A stretch of DNA of 64,000 nt from positions 36,794-100,793 of the forward strand of contig JAIBBE010000182.1 in the NCBI GenBank assembly GCA_019694835.1, in the 5' to 3' direction. Below the pieces are notes generated by a model. The model was not told where the DNA came from. It saw only the letters and a list, made by a program, of their open reading frames with translations, and searched no databases. How positions within the stretch are numbered: the stretch's first letter is position 1; each line of letters opens with the position of its first letter. Source of the DNA: Fimbriimonadaceae bacterium. Lineage in GTDB: Bacteria > Armatimonadota > Fimbriimonadia > Fimbriimonadales > Fimbriimonadaceae. Positions 52,318 through 60,216 of this stretch are shown here, piece by piece. The translations under genes were made by a program, and so were the position numbers.

Positions 52318-52574
52318 CTGACTGGATTTCGGCTCTTGCAGGCGTGTGACCGGTCGAGGCTGACCCCCTTCATCTTCCCGGCGAACTCCTGCTCCAGCAC
52401 CTTCGGAGCCAGCAAGTTGTCCCCAAAGATGAGCCGGTTATCAAACAAATCCCCCTTCCCCACCCGCTCCGCCGCATGGTAGGACAGGTTGGGGTCTTCC
52501 AACAGAATCTGCGGCTCCAGCCGAGGCCGCGCATCCTTCCCGACCCAGGTCAGTTCGAGTTTCTGCTTGTTCAT
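52302..52574 (-). pseudogene. mod 5' fragment D (truncated methyltransferase, open frame)
   Basis: 90 codons from ATG 52574 (an ATG at 52583 is also in frame). The first 69 match mod with about eight changes (for example EPQILLEDPNLSYHAAERVG, DNLLAPKVLEQEFAGKMK), then 21 unrelated residues lead to the stop at 52302, 16 bp inside the KilA-N gene. It is the most upstream of the three fragments. About 150 bp without a visible gene separate it from the unknown gene at 52728; a promoter could lie there. Confidence 0.88.
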
Positions 52575-52727
52575 GTCTGGCATCAGTGTGAGTTCACAAG
52601 AGCGTGGGCTGCAACTCAGGGGGTATCGGCAGGACCCCGATTATGACATTGCAGTATCCCTGTTTTTCCCTCCCCATGCGTTGAGCAGGGCCCAAGTCAT
52701 TGACCGCCCGAGTACGCGCGATGGGGG

Positions 52728-53510
52728 TCAGAGCGCGGGAGTCCAAAGCTCCCATGAGCAGTTACCGACTGGCTTTTGGGCTGCTTGTTCAAGAAGCTCA
52801 ATCGCCATCTGGTCACGACGGAGCATAGCTTCGTCAACCAGTAGGAGATCGTTTTTAGTCCGCTTTCGCAGCTTTGCGATCCGCTGCTGCCCATCATGAA
52901 AGAAGCTCGCACTAACGCGCCCTGCCATGGAGAAGAGCAGGGCTTCTGCTTCGTCCAGCTTTGTAAGCCTGGTCTCCAGTTCCTCGCGAACAGAATCTGT
53001 TTCCACATCTTCAGGCAATATTGATTGCAAAGTCATACACAACTGCACAGCGGTTGCCGCCCGTTTGACCTTCATTGGTGTCCGGGTTCCGGCATCTTCA
53101 ATCTCTGCCGGCTGGAGTGACGCATGGCAGAGCAAACTGCTGACGGATGCATCAAGCGGCTCTCCCCTTGGGTCTAGCCACAGAACGAAAAGTGACCGCG
53201 GGGACTTCCCGATAGCGCACCACCCGTGGTGCAGAGATTTGGGTTGCGATCTCAGAGCCTCTGCATAGCGACGGAAGGTGGGACTCACCCTGAGACCTTG
53301 CGGCGGCCAGTTCGCCAGATAGGTTTCGGCCGGTATCTCGAAGACGTACGGTAACAGTCGGAGTTCCTCTGCTACGCCGGCCTGCTCCAAGAACTCGAGT
53401 CCGCGCAGGGACGACCACGCCCGATGGGGACTCATCAACTCTGGCGCGATTACTTGCGACACCTGCCTCTTAAGGCGAGCCACTTTAGATGAGCCTCCAC
53501 CAAATGGCAA
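52728..53510 (-). CDS. Unknown protein coupled to the SNF2 helicase
   Basis: 260 residues, not recognised. The N-terminal 130 residues are mixed (APELMSPHRAWSSLRGLEFL; VSPTFRRYAEALRSQPKSLH; SPRSLFVLWLDPRGEPLDA). The C-terminal half is strongly helical (DSVREELETRLTKLDEAEAL; RIAKLRKRTKNDLLLVDEAM; AIELLEQAAQKP). No signal or TM helix. Its start at 53510 overlaps the helicase end by 26 bp. In related loci a DUF4391 gene often sits here, but I do not see that family's motifs. Confidence 0.72.
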   Translation of the reverse strand: MPFGGGSSKVARLKRQVSQVIAPELMSPHRAWSSLRGLEFLEQAGVAEELRLLPYVFEIPAETYLANWPPQGLRVSPTFRRYAEALRSQPKSLHHGWCAIGKSPRSLFVLWLDPRGEPLDASVSSLLCHASLQPAEIEDAGTRTPMKVKRAATAVQLCMTLQSILPEDVETDSVREELETRLTKLDEAEALLFSMAGRVSASFFHDGQQRIAKLRKRTKNDLLLVDEAMLRRDQMAIELLEQAAQKPVGNCSWELWTPAL

Positions 53511-56358
53511 ACAACGCCTTCACGGTCGTCTTCTGCTCTAGCTTTGCCTGAGTCTCTTCGAGCAGCACATCCCGTTTTCGCTCGATCTCGTCCTGCGCCT
53601 CGAAGAGAGAGCGGCGCTTGGCGTTCCGCTCGGCTTCGAGCTTTTTGACGACGCGCATGGCATTGAGCTTCTCCTCCAGGCTGCCCGTCATCGTCGCCGC
53701 GCGTTTGGCTTCCTTGACTTGGCGGTCAAGTTCTTTGATTTCCTTTTCGAGTCCGACCTTGAGGTCATCCGCCCAACTGTCCAGCTTATTGGCCTCTTGC
53801 ACGAAGAACACCGTGTTTCGTTCGGAAAGGTTGGCGGTGATTTCGGCCAACCGCCGTTGCGTCATATCTGCGAGCTTGGTGCGGTTCAGCAGGTCGAGCA
53901 CCGAGTCCCCCAGCCGCGCATTGAGGCCGAGCATTCGGCGGACGATTTCCTCGTCGAGTTCGGTCCCGTCGTCAGACACCGCCGAGAGGATGAGGTGGTC
54001 TTCGGCACGGTCAAGGGACTCGATGGTCACGAGTGTGGCGACAAGTTCGCCCCCTCGCCCCACGAACGGCTCCAGAATGCTGATCTTGGTTGCCGTTCCT
54101 GTGTAGTCGAAGACGACTTCGGCCAACGGCAAGTCCCTTGCTTGGGCTCGGTCGAGGACGAACTCGGCCAGAGGATGCCCCATCCGATACAGGTGTGCGT
54201 CGCCGGTTCGGCGCGGCAACTCGTAGAGTCCCAAGGGCACCCCAACCGAATCCGGCGTCGGATTCTGTGTAAGGCGGAAAGACATGCCGCCGTCTCCAAA
54301 TTCAGCCACGTCGCGAAGCTCGTGGCGGGTGACTCTCATGAGCATCTGCTCATAGCGGCTGAGCGCTTCCTGGCTCTCGGTCATGCTGACCTTGAGCTTC
54401 TCATGGACTTCTTCGTCGAAGTTCTCCATAAGCTGGCTTCGGGTGGTCGCCATCTGCATCCTGATCTCGTCGTCGAGGTCCAACTGGAGCTTGTCGAATG
54501 ACTCCTTAATGTCGTCCGTGGTTCGGCACTGTTGATAGATCTCTCCGATTCGCCTTTCGAAGTCCACTCCGGACTCGATGGCACCGAGCACTTCGTCGCT
54601 GGCACCAAAGACACCTTCGAAGAGTTTGAACTTCTCGCTGAGGAGTTCGAAGACGCGCTGGTCCGCCTCGTTCTCAAGATTGACGAAGTTCACCACGACC
54701 ACGTCATGTTTTTGCCCGTAACGATGGCAGCGCCCGATCCGCTGTTCGATCCGCTGAGGATTCCAGGGCAGATCATAGTTCACGACGAGCGAGCAGAACT
54801 GCAGGTTGATTCCCTCCGCACCGGCTTCGGTCGCGATCATGATCTTGCCTTGGTCGCGGAAGTAGTCCACGAGCGCGCTGCGCATGTCTGCCGTTCGTGA
54901 GCCGGTGATCTTGTCCGTTCCTTGGTTTGTTTGAACCCAGTCCGCGTAGATTCGTTTGGAGCGGTCGTCGGTGTTGGAGCCGTTGAACATGACGATGCCG
55001 TCGGCGTAATCGCTTTGCTCAAGAAGCCTTTGCAGATAGTCTTGTGTCTTTCGTGATTCCGTGAAGATGATCGCCTTGTGGGCCGCTCCAAGACGTTCGG
55101 CCTCGGCAAAGGCCCTCTTCAGGGCGACAAGCAGGGCCTTTCCCTTGGCATTGTTGCGGATCGACACGGCCAGGTCACGGAATCGGCGCAGGTCCTCAAC
55201 CTCAAGGGCAAGCGCGAGAATCTGATCCTCGGTCAGCGGCTCCTCGTCGTCTGCGATGCCCTCCCACTCGTCAGCGATTTCGTCGAGTGCTTCGAAGTCT
55301 TCGTCGAGTTCATCGGTTAGGCTCGTACCTGGGGATTGACGCTTGAGTTTCTTCTCAAGCCGGTTGATCACGGTGTCGAGGGCACCTGCGATGGCAAAGG
55401 TCGAAGAGGCGAGCAGTTTGCGCAAGACAAGGGTCATGAGGGCACGTTGACTGCTTGGAAGGGCAAGCAGATTCTCTCGGCGCAAGTACTCCGAGACGTC
55501 ATCATAAAGTTGCGTCTCTGATCGTTCGGGCGTGAACGACTCCACCATGGGGAACCGCTGGGTGTACGAAACGTACTGCGACACTTGGCGGCGAAGGGTG
55601 CGATGGCAGATTGGGTTGAGGCGTGCCTTGAGGACGTCGTAGACGCTCTCGTTATCGAGCCGAGAGTACTGCTCTCGGAAGCTCTTGAAGTCGCCAAACG
55701 CATGGTCGTCGATAATGCTGACGAGGCCGAAGAGCTCTAAGAGAGAGTTCTGAAGCGGAGTGGCAGTGAGTAAGAGCTTGGGGGACGGCTGGAGCGCGGC
55801 CTTGATCGTATTAGCGATGACATTCGACGGCTTGTAGACATTCCGAAGGCGGTGTGCTTCATCGATGACCACTAGGTCCCAGGCGATTCGGTTCACATCG
55901 GTCGCTTTGTTTCGCGCGAACTGGTAGGAGCAGATGACGATGGAGTCCTTCATGTCGAAGGGACTGAAGTTGCCCTTCTTCACAGCCTCGTTATAGGGCT
56001 TTGACTCTAGGATGGTGCACGGTAGGAAGAACTTCTCCTGGAGCTCCTGATGCCATTGCTTGCGGAGGTTGCTTGGTGTGATGATGAGTATTCGCCGCTT
56101 TCGCTCGGCCCATCGTTGCGAAATGACAAGCCCGGCTTCGATAGTCTTGCCAAGTCCGACCTCGTCGGCGAGAAGTGCGCCCTTTGAGAAGGGAGACCGA
56201 AACGCGAAGAGTGCCGCTTCGACCTGATGGGGGTTGAGGTCGACTTGGGCATCGACGAGCGCCCCGGCAAGCTTCTCCGTGCTGTCTGTGGGGTGGCGCT
56301 GGGTTAAGAGGCATGAGAGGTACTTCGCCTGGTAGTCCGTCATTTGATTGGGGGGCAT
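53485..56358 (-). CDS. SNF2/RapA-type DEAD/DEAH helicase
   Basis: 957 residues. Motif I: GALLADEVGLGKTIEAGLVI; Ia: RILIITPSNLRKQWHQELQE; II: LVVIDEAHRLRNVYKPSNVI; III: LLLTATPLQNSLLELFGLVS. The C-terminal helicase half has IATEAGAEGINLQFCSLVVN, YDLPWNPQRIEQRIGRCHRY and GQKHDVVVVNFVN. A coiled coil near residues 855-940 (LKVGLEKEIKELDRQVKEAK) precedes the end. It is a dsDNA translocase of the kind found beside type III methylases and in DISARM-like loci; drmA/drmB-like genes are absent. It heads the leftward part of the island. Confidence 0.93.
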   Translation of the reverse strand: MPPNQMTDYQAKYLSCLLTQRHPTDSTEKLAGALVDAQVDLNPHQVEAALFAFRSPFSKGALLADEVGLGKTIEAGLVISQRWAERKRRILIITPSNLRKQWHQELQEKFFLPCTILESKPYNEAVKKGNFSPFDMKDSIVICSYQFARNKATDVNRIAWDLVVIDEAHRLRNVYKPSNVIANTIKAALQPSPKLLLTATPLQNSLLELFGLVSIIDDHAFGDFKSFREQYSRLDNESVYDVLKARLNPICHRTLRRQVSQYVSYTQRFPMVESFTPERSETQLYDDVSEYLRRENLLALPSSQRALMTLVLRKLLASSTFAIAGALDTVINRLEKKLKRQSPGTSLTDELDEDFEALDEIADEWEGIADDEEPLTEDQILALALEVEDLRRFRDLAVSIRNNAKGKALLVALKRAFAEAERLGAAHKAIIFTESRKTQDYLQRLLEQSDYADGIVMFNGSNTDDRSKRIYADWVQTNQGTDKITGSRTADMRSALVDYFRDQGKIMIATEAGAEGINLQFCSLVVNYDLPWNPQRIEQRIGRCHRYGQKHDVVVVNFVNLENEADQRVFELLSEKFKLFEGVFGASDEVLGAIESGVDFERRIGEIYQQCRTTDDIKESFDKLQLDLDDEIRMQMATTRSQLMENFDEEVHEKLKVSMTESQEALSRYEQMLMRVTRHELRDVAEFGDGGMSFRLTQNPTPDSVGVPLGLYELPRRTGDAHLYRMGHPLAEFVLDRAQARDLPLAEVVFDYTGTATKISILEPFVGRGGELVATLVTIESLDRAEDHLILSAVSDDGTELDEEIVRRMLGLNARLGDSVLDLLNRTKLADMTQRRLAEITANLSERNTVFFVQEANKLDSWADDLKVGLEKEIKELDRQVKEAKRAATMTGSLEEKLNAMRVVKKLEAERNAKRRSLFEAQDEIERKRDVLLEETQAKLEQKTTVKALFAIWWRLI

Positions 56359-56674
56359 GGTGGTTACCTCAACTGCTTGGCTGATTGTACGTTGGAGCGA
56401 ACCCCGTCCTCTTAGGGGACCCTCGAACCTGGTCGATAACTGGGACGATCCGCTGGGAGGTTACCCGCCAAGCGGGCGTCAGGTCCTCGAATGGGACGTC
56501 ACGGGACTGGTGTTATCAGGTTCGATGGCCCAATTTTCTGGAAATTCTCTCCCCAAACCCTAAAGACTCTTCTTTCGGTCGCCACTATGATGGTTAGCAG
56601 TGCCTTTGGGTGCTGACTACTGCACAACACACTGGGGCGTAAGGAACCCCTAAATAGCAGAAAGGTGAAACATC
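56359..56674. other. Intergenic region between divergent genes
   Basis: 316 bp between the helicase start (leftward) and the 56675 gene (rightward). No gene seen. A TATGAT (56586-56591) may be a -10 for the rightward gene but lacks a good -35. Ribosome site AAAGGTGA lies 7 bp before 56675. An imperfect hairpin (GTTAGCAGTGCC/GGTGCTGAC) lies near 56594-56618. Promoters for both directions must be here. Confidence 0.5.
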
Positions 56675-57373
56675 ATGGCGAAGGCGGAATTGACGGTTTT
56701 GACGAATGTCATCTCAGGATCGGCGGGGAATGTTACCTTTGTCGAAGGGAAGGAAGGGACGATTATTCGATCGAGGACCCGACCTAAGAATCCTTCCACA
56801 CCCGCTCAGCAAGCCGTGCGCGCAGCGTTTACCAAATGCACTCGCATGTGGAGTGGCTTTACGACCGCTCAGATCCAGGAATGGGAGAAGTGGGCTGGGA
56901 AGACGCCGGAGCATGATGAGGTCACGGGTAAGAGCTTTAAGTCGAGCGGATTTAATGGTTTCGTACGACTTGCTGCCAAGTTCCTGCAGGTCAATCCTTC
57001 GGGTACGGTTCCCTCAACTCCTCCGAGCGCACCTTTTGGTGGAGACGTGGTGCAGTTCACGGTGACGACCAGCACGGGCAAGATGACGTTTACCGCAGAC
57101 AAGGCGAATGCTTCGGGCGTAACGACTGAGCTGTTGATCCAGCCGTTGGTCAATAAGAATCGCAAGCCGGGCAAGGCTTACAAGTCAGCGGGATTCTTCA
57201 CCTTTACGTCTGGGACGCTGTCTAAGGACATTCTGATTCCGCCGGGCTGGTATGCAGCCGCCTATCGATTCGTGCAGTCGGCGACGGGTCAGGATACGCA
57301 GATCCAGACGCTGACCGTTCATCAAGTGACCTTGGCGGTCGAGCAGGGCGGGTCGCAGAAGAAGGCGGCTTAA
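56675..57373 (+). CDS. Unknown protein, paralogue of the 39959 gene
   Basis: 232 residues. LTVLTNVISGSAGNVTFVEG, RSRTRPKNPSTPAQQAVRAA and a Trp helix (QIQEWEKWAGKT) match the paralogue, as do VRLAAKFLQVNPSGTVPSTP, APFGGDVVQFTVTTSTGKMT and FTADKANASGVTTELLIQP. The tail ends with Lys and Ala (GGSQKKAA). The start has a clear AAAGGTGA site. No signal or TM helix. It has a strong terminator. A phage- or appendage-like structural role is possible but unproven. Confidence 0.75.
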   Translation: MAKAELTVLTNVISGSAGNVTFVEGKEGTIIRSRTRPKNPSTPAQQAVRAAFTKCTRMWSGFTTAQIQEWEKWAGKTPEHDEVTGKSFKSSGFNGFVRLAAKFLQVNPSGTVPSTPPSAPFGGDVVQFTVTTSTGKMTFTADKANASGVTTELLIQPLVNKNRKPGKAYKSAGFFTFTSGTLSKDILIPPGWYAAAYRFVQSATGQDTQIQTLTVHQVTLAVEQGGSQKKAA

Positions 57374-57382
57374 ACACCTTCC

Positions 57383-57418
57383 ACGCCCTCGCCCCGGTTT
57401 CGGGGCGAGGGCGTTTTT
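57383..57418 (+). terminator. Rho-independent terminator
   Basis: ACGCCCTCGCCCCG pairs perfectly with CGGGGCGAGGGCGT (14 bp, 4-nt loop GTTT) and runs into TTTTT. It follows the 56675 gene by 9 bp. Confidence 0.92.
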
Positions 57419-57545
57419 GCGCGTGGCCGCTTTCGGTGGCGTGCCCGGTGAGGCCGTCAACCAAGGGACAGAGGCCACGCGCTTGCCCCGGTTCGCAAAA
57501 CTTTTCGAGAAATCAGTCCCGTGGTCCCTCTGATCCGATTGAAAC

Positions 57546-57562
57546 GTCTGTACAATACAGAC
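57546..57562. promoter_or_regulatory. Inverted repeat upstream of ftsW
   Basis: GTCTGTA-CAA-TACAGAC, a perfect 7-bp palindrome with a 3-nt spacer, 47 bp before ATG 57610. It contains TACAAT, a possible -10. It could be an operator; the spacing does not fit the enterobacterial LexA box. Confidence 0.4.
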
Positions 57563-57609
57563 ACGACTCCGCATGGATGCTGAGCGAATCAAAACTATGG
57601 AAGGACCTG

Positions 57610-58863
57610 ATGAGACGTGCTTGGACCACGCCTGATTTACCGTTGCTGATTTTGGCGACGGCCACAACGTTGCTCGGCGCGCTGATGATCTTCGACGCCG
57701 GATACGCCCGTTCGCTTGCCCAAGGGAACGGACCGATTCCGCGTGAATTCAGCAGCCAGATCTTCTTTTCCGTCATCGCGATGTTCCTTGGCTGGCTGGT
57801 TTCGCGTTGGTCGATCGACTCGTTCCAGAAGGGTGCGAAGTGGATCTTCGGGCTCTCCTGCGCTGGCCTCGTCGCGGTGGAGCTCTTCGGCAAGAGCATG
57901 AATGGGGCGAAACGGTGGCTCGACATCGGGCCGATCTCGATTCAGCCAGCCGAGTTCGCCAAGGTCGCGGCGATCCTTTTCCTCGCTGCCGTCCTGGTGG
58001 AGCGCAAGCCGTGGAAGGCTCCCAAGAAGCCACCTCGCGACTGGGCGGACTGGCTCGACCGCGTGGGCTATCCGAAGTTCAAACGCGGGCTTCCGATCCT
58101 GCTCGTTCTGCTTTCGGCGTATGTGGTGGAGCGGGAACCGGACCTTGGCACCGCCGCCGTCATCGTCGCCATCGCGTTCGCCATGATGGTGTTTGGCAAC
58201 GTCTCGTGGAAGTCGATTCTCGCTTTGGCTGTCGTGGGTGGTGTCGGCATCTTCGCGATGATCAAGGCCGAGCCGTATCGCTTGGACCGGATTGTCAACC
58301 ACGCTCAGCGCTGGCAGCCCGATCATGTCGACGACACCGGCTACCAGACCACGCAGTCCGAGACGGCCATGGCCAGCGGCGGTGTGACGGGAGTGGGGAT
58401 TGGCGCTGGCCGGGCCAAACACATGCTTCCGGCGGCTACCACCGACTTCATTCTCGCCACGATTGGAGAGGAGTTGGGTTTGATCGGCTCCCTCGGCGTG
58501 CTGGGATTGCTCGGCTGGATCACCTTCCGGCTTGTCAGTCTGGCCCGGAAGGCGAGCAGTCCGTTCGCGCAACTCGTGCTGGCCGGAACTGCAACCTGGA
58601 TCGGCGTGCAGACGTGTACCAACATGATGATGGCAAATGGGCTTCTGCCCGCGATCGGCATTCCACTGCCGTTCATTTCGTCGGGTGGGTCGAGCCTGCT
58701 CGCGCTTTGGATCGGCGTGGGACTGTGTCAGTCGGCTGCTGCGGGTTCGCCGAAGAAGGCCCGCAAGGAGGGCGACGAAGAGCCAGCAAGCACTCCCTTA
58801 CGTGGCCGCGTGGGTGAGAAGACGGTGGCGAAGCAGGAGCGGGAGACGGCCTACGTCCGCTGA
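57610..58863 (+). CDS. ftsW: SEDS family peptidoglycan polymerase FtsW
   Basis: About 417 residues from ATG 57610, with GGAAGGA just upstream (frame open from 57436; ATG 57577 is an alternative). Ten or so TM helices. Family marks: LGALMIFDAGYARSLAQG, AKRWLDIGPISIQPAEFAKV, REPDLGTAAVIVAIAFAMMV, TGVGIGAGRAKHMLPAATTD, DFILATIGEELGLIG and GLLPAIGIPLPFISSGGSSL (SEDS signature). It polymerises glycan strands from lipid II, usually with a PBP2/3 partner. The adjacent murG favours FtsW over RodA. Confidence 0.92.
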   Translation: MRRAWTTPDLPLLILATATTLLGALMIFDAGYARSLAQGNGPIPREFSSQIFFSVIAMFLGWLVSRWSIDSFQKGAKWIFGLSCAGLVAVELFGKSMNGAKRWLDIGPISIQPAEFAKVAAILFLAAVLVERKPWKAPKKPPRDWADWLDRVGYPKFKRGLPILLVLLSAYVVEREPDLGTAAVIVAIAFAMMVFGNVSWKSILALAVVGGVGIFAMIKAEPYRLDRIVNHAQRWQPDHVDDTGYQTTQSETAMASGGVTGVGIGAGRAKHMLPAATTDFILATIGEELGLIGSLGVLGLLGWITFRLVSLARKASSPFAQLVLAGTATWIGVQTCTNMMMANGLLPAIGIPLPFISSGGSSLLALWIGVGLCQSAAAGSPKKARKEGDEEPASTPLRGRVGEKTVAKQERETAYVR

Positions 58864-59908
58864 GACTCCCGAGATCGTGGTCACCGGCGGCGGTACCGGT
58901 GGCCACGTTTACCCGGCGATTGAGGTTAGCCGTGCGCTGGTCGAGGATGGGCATTCGGTGCGCTATCTCGGCAGCCTTCGCGGACAGGAGTCGGCGGCTT
59001 CGGAGCGGGTCGGCATTGCTTTTCAGGGCTTTGCGTCTGAGCCGTTGACGAGTTTGCGGACCTTGCGCGGCCTGCGAGCGGCGGTCCGGTTGCTTCAGGC
59101 ACAAGCGGCCGCGACCCGCTATCTTCGTCTCCACCGTCCGCGAGTGGTTTTCTCCACGGGAGGATACGCTTCGGCGCCGATCGTCGCGGCCGCGCGCAGA
59201 CTCGGGATTCCTTACGTCCTGCATGAGCAAAATTCGGTTCCCGGACGGACGAACCGGATGCTGAGCCGGAAGGCCTTTGTCGTGGCCACGGTATTCCATT
59301 CGTCAGCCGATCACTTTCCCGGTGTGCGCGTCGTGCGGACGGGGATGCCGGTGCGGCGCGAAATTCGGACTGCTGCAAGGGAAGTGGCTGATCCTCCGCT
59401 GGTCCTCGTCATGGGGGGGTCGCAAGGGGCGGTCGCGATCAACGACGCCGCTTTGGCGTCATCGGAAGTGCCGGGGTTGCAGTGGCTTCATGTGACAGGG
59501 CCTGCGCATTTCGAATCGGTCAGCAAGGCTGCGCCGGGTGAGCACTACCGGGCGGTGTCGTTCATGCAGGTCGACGAGATGGCTCGCGCATTGGCAGAGT
59601 CTTCGGTGGCGTTCTGTCGAAGCGGTGCGGGGACGATTTCCGAACTTGCCGCACGCCGGGTTCCCAGCGTCCTCGTCCCCTACCCGCACGCTTTTGGCGA
59701 CCACCAGCGGCATAACGCGAGGGAAATCGTCTCCCTTGGTGGAGCGGTGATGATCGAGCAAAGTGAACTTAGCCAGGACGCCTTGGCCGAGGCTTTGGTA
59801 AGAGTGCTCGAAGATCGCTTCCGCGTGGTTGCTGAAAGTGCCTTGGCAGGTTGGGACGTGCCCGACGCGACCGCTCAGCTTATCCGTCTGATTGAGGACG
59901 CCCGCTAA
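58814..59908 (+). CDS. murG: UDP-N-acetylglucosamine--MurNAc-pentapeptide transferase MurG
   Basis: About 364 residues from a GTG at 58814, overlapping the ftsW end by 50 bp. GTG 58877 is possible but would clip the first strand; the frame is open from 58637. Marks: EIVVTGGGTGGHVYPAIEVS (G loop 1), VVFSTGGYASAPIVAAARRL, IPYVLHEQNSVPGRTNRML, LVLVMGGSQGAVAINDAALA, VAFCRSGAGTISELAARRVP and SVLVPYPHAFGDHQRHNARE. It makes lipid II from lipid I at the inner membrane face. The gap and overlap suggest cotranscription with ftsW. Confidence 0.95.
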   Translation: MRRRWRSRSGRRPTSAETPEIVVTGGGTGGHVYPAIEVSRALVEDGHSVRYLGSLRGQESAASERVGIAFQGFASEPLTSLRTLRGLRAAVRLLQAQAAATRYLRLHRPRVVFSTGGYASAPIVAAARRLGIPYVLHEQNSVPGRTNRMLSRKAFVVATVFHSSADHFPGVRVVRTGMPVRREIRTAAREVADPPLVLVMGGSQGAVAINDAALASSEVPGLQWLHVTGPAHFESVSKAAPGEHYRAVSFMQVDEMARALAESSVAFCRSGAGTISELAARRVPSVLVPYPHAFGDHQRHNAREIVSLGGAVMIEQSELSQDALAEALVRVLEDRFRVVAESALAGWDVPDATAQLIRLIEDAR

Positions 59909-60216
59909 GCTTCCGACGGATCCCAATAGGCTTCGAGTCCAACTGTGTCGCCGTCCAGAGGCACACCCTCTGCAACCAAGCGATCCCGCTGCTCTTGCTC
60001 CAAGAAGGGATCGCGTTTGCCGACCGGGAACTGGCCCTTGGCCCCAACCACCCGCCACCAAGGAATGTCCGGAGGTGAAATGGACATCCACCGGCCGATG
60101 ATCAGGCCCGATACCGGATTGCGAAGTGCGCGTCCCAAGGCTCCATACGACGCCACTCGGCCCTCGGGAATCTGCTTCACGAGGGCGTAGAGTTCGTCGA
60201 GGGCCGATGGCTTCAA
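59905..60216 (-). CDS. Alkyltransferase-like (ATL) protein, MGMT family without the acceptor Cys
   Basis: 103 residues, the DNA-binding domain of the MGMT/Ogt family alone. ELYALVKQIPEGRVASYGAL is the usual helix pair and GRALRNPVSGLIIGRWMSIS the arginine-finger region. Where MGMT has PCHR-V, this has DIPWWRVVGAKGQ, so the methyl-acceptor Cys is Trp, as in ATL proteins, which bind O6-alkylguanine and pass it to nucleotide excision repair. It is convergent with murG (4-bp overlap of stops). Confidence 0.9.
   Translation of the reverse strand: MKPSALDELYALVKQIPEGRVASYGALGRALRNPVSGLIIGRWMSISPPDIPWWRVVGAKGQFPVGKRDPFLEQEQRDRLVAEGVPLDGDTVGLEAYWDPSEA

Noticed and set aside
52728..56358. DISARM system
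   Set aside because: A SNF2 helicase and a methylase are present, but drmA, drmB and drmC-like genes are not; the methylase is a type III Mod with its own Res.
57546..57562. LexA (SOS) box
   Set aside because: The half-sites are too close together for the CTGT-N8-ACAG pattern.
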